The notes below the pieces were generated by a model. That model saw only the letters and a program-made list of their open reading frames with translations. It did no database searches and was not told the origin of the DNA. The position numbers and the translations under genes were made by a program. A stretch of 64,000 nucleotides of DNA from Sipunculus nudus (Eukaryota > Annelida > Sipuncula > Golfingiida > Sipunculidae): positions 94,789,624 to 94,853,623 of the forward strand of contig CM049308.1 of the NCBI GenBank assembly GCA_026874595.1. The letters are read 5' to 3'. This document shows positions 38,501 to 50,500 of the stretch, one piece after another (position 1 is the stretch's first letter; every line of letters starts with the position of its first letter).

Positions 38501-41500
38501 TTATGTCAGATTATTTCTATTATTTACATGTTATTTTAACATTAATGCTTATACTGACTATATTTTCAATTATCATAACAGCTGAGTAATCAGGGACACT
38601 GTATTGTGTATTTTTATCATACTTATGTATGTGATCTGACAATTGTACATGCATTTTATTATATTCAATTGCTGAACTGTGTGAAAAAATGATTTGAGAC
38701 TGCCTGCTTGTGATGATATTCCATTTCTTCAGTTAAGTCTGCTTAAGTACTTGTCTTTTAAGATTTAAGTAGTTAAATATGCAGTGATACCAAAACTGGT
38801 AAAGCAGTCACATGGCTCAGGACAGATAGATAGCATCTGACAGACTGTAGGCCAGGAGAAATCACAGACTAATAAATCTAGACAGATTTAGTTAATTCTT
38901 ATATTAATTAAGTTTTAATTCAGTAAAAAATTACTAGTAAAAAGCAAGAAATATACACATAGAGAATGTGTGGATGTGAAGACAGGTAGAACAGTTACCT
39001 AAATATTAGGAAAGAAAAGAAACCTGTGACTTCATGTCCTACCCAAGTTTGTGACTTTTTATCCGTGACTTTATTTTCTGTGACTTTTTTTCTTCCCCTC
39101 TTTGTTATTTCTGCTGTTTGCTGTATTGTATAGCAGAGTGATATATTGTTAAAATGCTGTTGAACTGACACACCTGCTGATTGTAAAACTAACTACATTT
39201 TATGTCATACAGCTAATTGTGATACAAAATTTAGTTTTATTGTTATAAATTCCATATATGATCTACAGCTGCTTACAGTGCCTGAAATCTTAAAACCTCA
39301 TTTGCTTGTGTGAACTTCTGTTGAATGTATATGTAAATTCAAAAGAAAATTTCTTGTTAGAAGCATTGTCAAGGTGAATTAGTGTAGTCAGGTAGTCATT
39401 GCAGTGTGGGCAGAACAATTTGATTAAAAAAAAAGTAGAAATGATGAAGCATTAATGACACTGATGTGGTCCATTAAACATTGTCTCGGGGTAATGACTT
39501 GTGTTAAATTAAGTGTTGCTCATTAGAAATATCTGCAAGATAGGGGTTATAATGACTTTTTTTTAGAATAGTTTAAATGCCACTCAATAATGCCTACTGG
39601 CACCCATAGGGCAAAAGGAGTTTTATGTTGCACACACTGCATCCCAATAATTATGTGTACCATATACCATAATAGTATCCATGCAGCCCCCACTGGTATA
39701 CGGGGCCAGTCTCACAAGATAATATACATGCAGAATCCCAGTCTATATCTAAAGCTGTGTTTACAAAGTCTGACCAATCAGCTTTATTTTAGTGTTATAA
39801 AGCTTGATATATGCAAATAAGTTTTCCTTTTTCAGCCTGGTTTTGTCATGATGGGTTTATCATTATCTTGTACATATTATACTGGGCCTACATTAAGAGG
39901 CCCTTGTTGAATGGACTTGTGTGCCTATGGACTTATATTACTCAAATTTCTGAATGGACGTGCTAACTCAGTTGTCTAAATATTCTACATCTGAGGGTGG
40001 TTTTGACTCTACTGTACATGGTTATATTTTACATTACTTTGTAGGTTTAATATTTTCTATGTTGTTCAATGTTCCAAAACTTTTGGAACAAATAAATCTT
40101 TATAGCCATTTGGGCCCATTCATTCATAAATAATTTTATAATTCATATGTGTTAGCATGAATGGTCAGTGTGTCATATATAATGATGTCCATCAGATATT
40201 AGGGGAAAGACATGTTTAGGATAGTTTTGTGCCAGTGGAATGGGGAAAATAAACATTAGAGAGTTCTGAAACATGTGATAGCTAATTAAAGTACTAATGT
40301 CTTGGGAATATTTATATAACCAAATCAGTATTTGTAAAATCCATTCATAGAGCAGTATTGTATACAAAAGTAATAGCAGGGACATATATCAGGGACAAAG
40401 CATTTGATATCAAATGTCAGCAAGTAAAACCTCTGAACTACCATGGAGCTGGTTTGTAAAAGTTTAGGCAGTTTCTCTGCAAAAACTTTGCAATCAGTAT
40501 CTTTCAGGGATCCTCTAGGAGATGCTATACAAGGCTCTGTTAGCTGGTACCCTTGCTGTGTATTTTAATGTACATTTAGTGAAATATAAACAGTAATGAG
40601 GCAATGTGTGGTAGCCAATGTAAACAGCATTCAGTCATAATTAATCATTGTCTGGTTGAGAGCTGCCCTGCATTAACGAGCTGGTGTAATTACAAGGGGA
40701 TGGTGGCTCTGCATGGTTTTATTTGCTGGTGATATTGATAGTGGTGTAAGCTGGCTTTGATCGTTCTGGTTTGCTTATTGATTTCTTGCTGGGGGTCGCT
40801 GTTGTGAGGCTGAACATAAAAAATGCAAAAAGGACACCAGTGAAATGTTGCTTTACCAGTGGGAAAGATGAAAGGCTGGAGGGAATAAACGAGAAGAGGT
40901 TCCTGTACATCCTGGTTGTAAACCAGCCTGTGCTGGGAACTGGCAGCATTTAAGCCAATTTTACTGCTGCATTTTGTATGTTTCCTGCTTGTATTCTCCC
41001 CATATATTCATTTTAATGTGTATACAAATACAGGTAACCTTGGTTACTCTACTCCAGTGCCAAGGTGACACAAACTTATTGCTTCAACTCTGTTTATTTA
41101 TTTGTTTATTTAACTAGCTCCACAGAATAACATTTGCATGTCTATTTAACATCTTTTACTGATGTTTGTAACATATAACCATTAAATACCCTGGTTTCAG
41201 CCTGCTATATCACATACTTCAGAGTATACATCAAGTTTATAATTTTAAGAATTGAAACTGGAAATACTCTGAAAAAATAAGTCCAAGGAATGCTTATTAC
41301 AACAATATTAACACAAATGGCATATTTCTAAATTCATTAAATTAAATGATAAAAAGTCTGTATTGCTTTTTGTATCTAATAAAACTCAGTAACTTACAAT
41401 TTAAACTTCATCTTCAGAGCCATACCTTTTCCTTAAACATGAGATGAACAAACATTCTGTAGTTTTTTAGCTCAGCTGACTGGCCAGAATGATGATCCAG

Positions 41501-44500
41501 AGAGTCAGATGGGACACAAATTGTATCCATTTGGCCTAGAATCTTCTTATGTGTTTTTAAAGGTGGTTTTTCATAAATGTCCTTGGAAACCTGAAACTAA
41601 GTAATGGTGAAAATATTCTGCAAGTGACTGGCCAAAAATATGATTATGAGCTCCCAGACAGTCAGCCAAGACACCAATTTGAAGTTAGGTCACTGTCTGT
41701 ATAATGTCTCTATAATGCTTATTACAAGAAGAAAACCTATTATTTAGCACCCAGGAATCACACAGGGCAGAAAATCTTAACTTTAGGATCTAGATATGTC
41801 TTTCTTAAAATAAAGTGAGGTCATTGTAATGTCTCTTTGGACATCCAAATAAGGTCACTGTGAGATATATTCTGTGAGCTGTGTGCAGAACATGATCTAG
41901 GTACCCTTTAAGTTAGATCGACAAAAAGCATAGCAGTTTGACATAAAATTTGCTAACTTAGGATTGGGGGAGTTCCTGTTGGACTGAAAATGTGCATATC
42001 CGTAGATCTTAGACTCCTCTATCTTTTACGTAAGACTGGTGGTGCCATCTGCTATCATTTTGCGTGGTGTCCATCTGTACATGTGCTTTTGGTGAAAATT
42101 GCTCATATCTCTGGAGTGGTTCAAGGTATTGGTCTTAAATTTGGCATGTGTATCCATCTTGGAAAATTTTCTTGAAAACCAGACAGGTGGCACAACCAAT
42201 CTTCCTGTTTCTGTAAAATAAATTAATGCTCTTTTCTCAAGAGAGATTCAACATATTTGGTGAAAAATATTGTTTCTCATGTTGATAGATGGAAGAAACC
42301 ATAGTCACTTGCTAAGTGTCAGTGTATGCTGCTGAAGATGAGGGGCCTCATCTTAAAGAGGGGTGGGGGGGGGGGGGGTGGGGGGATTTACTGTCTGGGG
42401 ATACTATCGCACCTGTGGTGTCAAGAAATATCTAGTTTATTTTTGTTTTTACCTGTTTTAGGTGCTTACCTCAAGGACAAAGGTCCATGGATTGTAAAAC
42501 CAATAGCCTCCTCCAGAGGGCGTGGCATATTCCTAGTCAATCATGTAAGTTTATAAAACAATAATGATCTGCCTACGAAGTTAATATGACTGCTAACCTA
42601 CAGTGATAAAGCCTTAAACTAAATGAATTAACTCATGGAAGTAGAACAGACCAAATCATCTGGTGAAAATTACCATATTTATCTGGATATATGTCATCAC
42701 TGTTTTGGTTGGCGTACATAAAATCATGCAAAATTGATAATTTGGAGTCATTAACTTTATTGCAATCTAAAAATCTAGAAAAGTATTTTCTTGTATAATC
42801 ATTTTCTTATGGGTTTCTCTGCCATGTTCAATTTTCTCTTGTATTTTTATCAGATGTGTTTCATTTTAACCCATAACTTTCATAATATTGTGATTAATAT
42901 GTATTTAGGTACATTGTGATATCAGTTGTGTTTCAGGTTTTGTCTTTTAACATAATTGTTCTCCTTGTCTTACAGCCAGAGCAAGTTCCACTGGATGACA
43001 CACTCATTATTTCACGATACCTCAACAATCCTCTGTTAGTTGATGGTAGGTTTTATACTCATTATTTAATGATACCTCAACAATCCTCTGTTAGTTGATG
43101 GTAGGTTTTATACTCATTATTTCACGATACCTCAACAATCCTCTGTTAGTTTATTGCAAGTTTTATACTCATTATTTCATGATACCTCAACAGTCATCTG
43201 TTAGTTGATGGTAGAATTTATACTCATTTTGTCACGATACCTGAACAATCCTCTTTTAGTTGATGGCAAATTTTATACTCATTATTTAATGATACCTCAA
43301 CAATCCTCTGTTAGTTGGTGGTAGGTTATATATTTATTATTTCACGATACCTCAACATTCCTCTTCACGATACCTGAACAATCCTCTGTAAGTTGATGGT
43401 AGGTTTTAAACTCAGTATCTCACAATACCTCAACAATCCTCTGTTAGTTGATGGTAGGTTTTATACTTATTATTTCATGATACCTCAACAATCTTCTGTT
43501 AGTTGATGGTAGGTTTTATACTTATTATTTCACAATGCATGAACAATTCTCTGTAAGTTGATGGTAGGTTTTGAACTCAGTATCTCACGATACCTCAACA
43601 ATCCTCTGTTAGTTGATGGTAGGTTTTATACTCATTATTTCACAATACCTGAACAGTCCTTTGACACTTGGATTATCTCAGACTTAGTACACACAGCAGC
43701 CTCTAGGCTGCTTAGGAATAACCTGTTATCTCTGGATGTATTGTCAACTGAAGAAACACCAGACAACTTGTATATACATCATATCAAAAGTTATTTACTG
43801 AACAGAAGATTTCTGTTGATTCATAGATCTACCCCTAGATGTCATTGTCTGTTAACCCAGGCACTGCCCAGATCAAGGTGTTTTATCCAGAGTCCATCTG
43901 TGTGTATGTCCTACAGAATTCAGTACAGAAGAAATTTAATACCTGGTAGACTTGAGTATTGATATATAATGTTCCCATGCTCACATGATGGTGTATGTAC
44001 TATGTTTCAGGCTTTAAGTTTGATTTGCGGCTGTACGTGGCAGTCACATCATATGACCCTGTCATCGTTTATCTTTATGAAGAAGGCCTCACCAGGTAGG
44101 TCTAGACTGAATTGTGATTTTTATTTCATATTGGAAACATGTAAATTCTTATTAAATTCTCATTATTGCAAATAGCAAATTTATCTTTATGATTGTGTTA
44201 AAAGCGAACTTACAGCTGTACAGAACTAATTTGTATGTTTGTTTGTTTGTATGTGTGTGTGGAGAGGGGGGGAATGAAACCTTAACTTGATGGTTTATCA
44301 GTAAAGTGATCTGGAGATGTGTAAAGTTTCCAGAAACTGCCTGATTATGTAATTTTTGTTAATTCAACTTTATCTTTTCTTTCTCCAGGTTTGCAACAGT
44401 CCAGTATGAGAAAGGAATCCGCCACATCCGCAACCAGTGCATGCACCTGACCAATTACAGTGTTAACAAGAAGAATTCTGACTATGTTAAGTAAGTCCTT

Positions 44501-47500
44501 ATGGCCTTATGCTAACACCAGTTACAGTGTTAACAAGAAGAATTATGACTATGTTAAATAAGTCCTTATGGCCTTATGCTAACACCAGTTACAGTGTTAA
44601 CAAGAAGAATTATGACTATGTTAAATAAGTCCTTATGGCCTTATGCTAACACCAGTTACAGTGTTAACAAGAAGAATTATGACTATGTTAAATAAGTCCT
44701 TATGTCCTTATGCTAACACCAGTTACAGTGTTAGCAAGAAGAATTATGACTATGTTAAATAAGTCCTTATGGCCTTATGCTAACACCAGTTACAGTGTTA
44801 ACAAGAAGAATTATGACTATGTTAAATAAGTCCTTATGGCCTTATGCTAACACCAGTTACAGTGTTAACAAGAAGAATTATGACTATGTTAAATAAGTCC
44901 TTATGGCCTTATGCTAACACCAGTTACAGTGTTAACAAGAAGAATTATGACTATGTTAAATAAGTCCTTATGGCCTTATGCTAACACCAGTTACAGTGTT
45001 AACAAGAAGAATTATGACTATGTTAAATCAGTTCTTATGGCCTTATGCTAACACCAGTTACAGCATTACCAAGAATAATGCGGACTATGTTAAGTAAGTC
45101 CTTATAAATGTCCTTATAGTAACACCAATTACAGTGTTAACAAGAATAATGCTGACTATGTAAGTCCTTATGTCCATATGGTAACATCAATGACAACATT
45201 AGAAAGAAAAATGCAATTATGTAAAGTGAGTCCTTATATCCTTATGATAACACCAATTACAGCATTAAATAGATTCAGATGAATGCTGACTATGTAAAAC
45301 TAGTCCTTCTAGCCTTAGAACTGTAACATCAGTTACAGTGACACAGTTACAAGAAAAAATACTGACTCAATTATGTAATCCCTTGTATCTTTATAAAAAC
45401 TTCATTTTAATATTAGCTTCTTGGTGTAGTTATAGAGATTTATTCAATGTGTTGTTTGAGTCATATCCATGTTCTGTCATAGGAACGATGATCCTGATGT
45501 TGAAGATTACGGCAACAAATGGTCACTCGGTGCTCTGCTCAGGTACCTCCGGTCTCAGGGCAAAGACACTACAGGTAAACCATAAAAAAATTTGTACAAA
45601 TTTTAGGCATAAACTCAGTATAAAATAGGTAAAAATAAATGAATCACAGCTACAGGGATCTGTATGCCCTTGGTCAGTTGGCTGCCAGTGTAATTACATA
45701 TTGTCTGTGTAAAATAGGATGTTCAATATAGAATTTTCTCATGTAATCTATAGCTGTGTTACTTCAGGGATTGAACAGTGACCTACAATACTTCTTGGTT
45801 CTGTATGAAATTATGTGATGCCTAGAGCTGACTGATCCCCCTTTTCTTGTGTGTTACTGGATCAGTTCTGATATTGTTTTTATCATGTTTACGATCATGG
45901 CTAAAACACAAACTTCAGTGTCCAAGTGAATCAGACAGCTAACCTTGTGCGTCCTCTGACCAGGATGCTGCTGATAAATCAAATCACATTTAAGTATTGA
46001 ATGGTACATCAGGTCTGAAGATAAACAATAATAAATAATATTTATGAAATATTTTGTAATCAGTAAATGCAAAACTGTATGTTGTAATTTATAGAAGAGA
46101 CACTGTTCTTTGTAGTTGAAAAATGAACAAAAGTTAACTCTGCCAGAGTGTGTGCCCCTCAGATGTACATGTCTGTGTGACCCTCAGCTGTACAGGTCTG
46201 TGTGACCCTCAGCTGTACAGGTCTGTGTGCCCCTCAGCTGTACAGGTCTATCTGCCCCTCAGTTGTACATGTCTGTGTGCCCCTCAGCTGTACATGTCTG
46301 TGTGTCCCTCAGTTGTACATGTCTGTGTGCCCCTCAGCTGTACATGTCTGTGTGCCCCTCAGCTGTACATGTCTGTGTGTCCCTCAGCTGTACATGTCTG
46401 TGTGCCCCTCCGCTGTACATGTCTGTGTGCCCCTCAGTTGTACATGTCTGTGTGCCCCTCAGCTGTACATGTCTGTGTGTCCCTCAGCTGTACATGTCTG
46501 TGTGCCCCTCCGCTGTACATGTCTGTGTGCCCCTCAGCTGTACATGTCTGTGTGTCCCTCAGCTGTACATGTCTGTGTGCCCCTCCGCTGTACATGTCTG
46601 TGTGCCCCTCAGCTGTACATGTCTGTGTGTCCCTCAGCTGTACATGTCTGTGTGCCCCTCAGCTGTACATGTCTGTGTGTCCCTCAGTTGTACATGTCTG
46701 TGTGCCCCTCAGCTGTACATGTCTGTGTGTCCCTCAGCTGTACATGTCTGTGTGCCCCTCCGCTGTACATGTCTGTGTGCCCCTCCGCTGTACATGTCTG
46801 TGTGCCCCTCAGCTGTACATGTCTGTGTGCCCCTCAGCTGTACATGTCTGTGTGCCCCTCAGCTGTACATGTCTGTGTCCCCCTCAGCTGTACATGTCTG
46901 TGTGCCCCTCAGCTGTACATGTCTGTGTGCCCCTCCGCTGTACATGTCTGTGTGCCCCTCCGCTGTACATGTCTGTGTGCCCCTCCGCTGTACATGTCTG
47001 TGTGCCCCTCCGCTGTACATGTCTGTGTGCCCCTCAGCTGTACATGTCTGTGTGCCCCTCAGCTGTACATGTCTGTGTGTCCCTCAGCTGTACATGTCTG
47101 TGTCCCCCTCAGCTGTACATGTCTGTGTGCCCCTCCGCTGTACATGTCTGTGTGCCCCTCAGCTGTACATGTCTGTGTGCCCCTCAGCTGTACATGTCTG
47201 TGTGTCCCTCAGCTGTACATGTCTGTGTCCCCCTCAGCTGTACATGTCTGTGTGCCCCTCCGCTGTACATGTCTGTGTGCCCCTCAGCTGTACATGTCTG
47301 TTTTAAGTGTTGATCACAAGATTTGTAGATTTCTGTTGTTTGCCTGTGGCAGCTCTTATGATGAGGATTGAAGATGTCATCATTAAAACCCTACTGTCAG
47401 CTGAACTTCCCATCGCCACAGCATGCAAGATGTTCATGCCATTCAGAGGAAATTGCTTTGGTGGGTGGTCTGCTATCATAGCCCTGAAATTAATTATTAC

Positions 47501-50500
47501 ATTAAACTATTACCATTACCCCAGCACTTCATATCAGTTACTTATCTGTAATTATAGCCACTGAGTTAATTATTAAATTTAAACTACAACTACACATGTC
47601 AATTTCATGTCAGGCTCCACTTTTAACAACTATTTGTGTATTCCCAAGTTTGATCAGGAGTTCTCTCTTTTACTGGGATGTCAGTGAATTGTTTCAATGA
47701 TTTGTCTGAAATGTCCCCCAGAATGTATTTTAGTCAGTGAACCTTGAACAGTTCTATAGAAAATACATAAGACTGTGTGTATTCAGGAGTGTGTTCTAAC
47801 CATGAGGCTATTACAGTGACATCTAAGATACATTTGTTTTATTTCTTCAACAATTCTTGGTGTATCTCACTATACTAAGTACAACTTATTTTCACAATAT
47901 TATGTTTTTGATGTTCTTGTTGGCTCTGAACTTATCTTACAGAGTTGTTTGTTTTATTTTATTTTACAGAACTGTATGTTTTTGATGTTCTTGTTGGCTC
48001 TGAACTTATCTTACAGAGTTGTTTGTTTTATTTTATTTTACAGAACTGTATGGTTTTGATGTTCTTGTTGATGACAACATGCGACCCTGGGTACTGGAAG
48101 TGAACCTGTCTCCGTCCCTGGCCTGGTCAGTTTACAGAGGGTTTCTACAATCATTTGGTTTTATGCTATATGGTAGCAACCTTTATCCTTTATTATCAGA
48201 CTCATAATCATAATCCTGTTGTGGCTTACTGCTTCATTCAGTAGTGTGTCAGTACCTTGATACCTGTCTGCTGAGACTAACCCCCTGTCTGCTGAGACTA
48301 ACCCCCAGTCTGCTGAGACTAACCCCGTGTCTGCTGAGACTAACCCCGTGTCTGCTGAGACTAACCCCCTGTCTGCTGAGACTAACCCAGTGTCTGCTGA
48401 GACTAACCCTGTGTCTGCTGAGACTAACCCCCTGTTTGCTGAGACTAACCCCCTGTCTGCTGAGACTAACCCCCTGTCTGCTGAGACTAACCCCCTGTCT
48501 GCTGAGTCTAACCACCTGTCTGCTGAGACTAACCCCCTGTCTGCTGAGACTAACCCCCAGTCTGCTGAGACTAACCCCGTGTCTGCTGAGACTAACCCCG
48601 TGTCTGCTGAGACTAACCCCCTGTCTGCTGAGACTAACCCAGTGTCTGCTGAGACTAACCCTGTGTCTGCTGAGACTAACCCCCTGTTTGCTGAGACTAA
48701 CCCCCTGTCTGCTGAGACTAACCCCCTGTCTGCTGAGACTAACCCCCTGTCTGCTGAGTCTAACCACCTGTCTGCTGAGACTAACCCCCTGTCTGCTGAG
48801 ACTAACCCCCTGTCTGCTGAGACTAACCCCCTGTCTGCTGAGTCTAACCCCCTGTCTGCTGAGACTAACCCCCTGTCTGCTGAGACTAACCCCCTGCTTC
48901 TGATACAGTAATACCTGTTGCAATGGTCATTTGGTCTCGTACATCAGGTAAGTGGAATAAACAGAAGCTTCTGTTTTGACATTTACCAGATCAGCCTTGT
49001 AAGTCCTGTTATTAACCTGTTAACTTTATAATATTAAATTATTTTTTTATTGTTTAACTGGAGACCTCATGAACTTAAGAAATATTTGACCTGGGTGCTT
49101 CTCTCTTTGCAGCGACTCCCCACTGGACCTGAAGATCAAATCAAACATGATGGCTGACCTCTTCAGTGTGGCAGGTGAGATCAAGATCATCCATGTCACA
49201 TGATTTGATTTTTTATACATCAGACAGGCACATTTGGCAGTTTTTATATGACCAGTAGAAAGGTGCAAATTAAGATAGATATGTACAAATCCACCATGTC
49301 AGAATAACCCTTAATAGTAAGTCTCAAATATTAAGGATTTATCTTCTTCTGTTGAGGATTAATCTTCTTCTGTTGAGGATTAATCTTCTTCTGTTGAGGA
49401 TTAATCTTCTTATATTCAGGATTTATCTTCTTTCGTTCAGGATTTGTCTTCTTATATTCAGAATTTATCTCCTCATTCAGGATTTATTTTCTTATATTCA
49501 TGTTTTATCTTCTTTTATTCAGGATTTATCTTCAATTATTCAGGATTTATCTTCTTAAATTCAGGATTTATCTTTTCATATTCAGGATTTATCTTCTCAT
49601 ATTCAGGATTTATCATCTTGTATATAGGATTTATCTTCTTTTATTTAGAATTTATCTTCTTTTATTCAGGATTTATCTTCTCAACCAGGATTTATCTTCT
49701 TGTATTCAGGATTTATCTTCTCGTTTTCAGGATTAATCATCTTGTATTTAGGATTTATCTTCTTTAATTCAGGATTTATCTTCTCAACCAGGATTTTTCT
49801 TTTCATATTCAGGATTTATCTTCTCGTTTTCAGGATTAATCATCTCATATTTAGGATTTATTTTCTTTTATTCAGGATTTATCTTCTTGTATTTAGGATT
49901 TATCTTCTTGTATTCAGGATTTATCTTCTTGTATTCAGGATTTATCTTCTCGTTTTCAGGATTAATCATCTCGTATTTAGGATTTAACTTCTTGTATTCA
50001 GGATTTATCTTCTCGTTTTCAGGATTAATCATCTCATATTTAGGATTTATCTTATTGTATTCAGGATTTATCTTCTCGTTTTCAGGATTAATCATCTCGT
50101 ATTTAGGATTTATCTTCTTGTATTCAGGATTTATCTTCTCGTTTTCAAGATTAATCATCTCGTATTTAGGATTTATCTTCTATATTCAGGATTTATCTTC
50201 TCGTTTTCAGGATTAATCATCTCGTATTTAGGATTTATTTTCTTTTATTCAGGATTTATCTTCTTGTATTCAGGATTTATCTTCTTGTATTCAGGATTTA
50301 TCTTCTCGTTTTCAAGATTAATCATCTCGTATTTAGGAATTATCTTCTTGTATTCAGGATTTATCTTCTCGTTTTCAGGATTAATCATCTCGTATTTAGG
50401 ATTTATCTTCTTGTATTCAGGATTTATCTTCTCGTTTTCAGGATTAATCATCTCGTATTTAGGATTTATTTTCTTTTATTCAGGATTTATCTTCTTGTAT

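Noticed and set aside
43558-43962. 134-codon plus-strand frame
   Set aside because: Its first part is the exon 8 junction repeat and the remainder has no motif; it lies wholly within intron 8.
46150-47371. Three overlapping frames of 359-389 codons (Cys-rich [11 protein letters not shown] repeats)
   Set aside because: They result from a 25-bp unit with no stop in any frame; all three frames encode the same repeats, which is not how a gene behaves.
48244-48923. 219- and 224-codon frames on both strands
   Set aside because: They are readings of the 21-bp minisatellite in intron 13.
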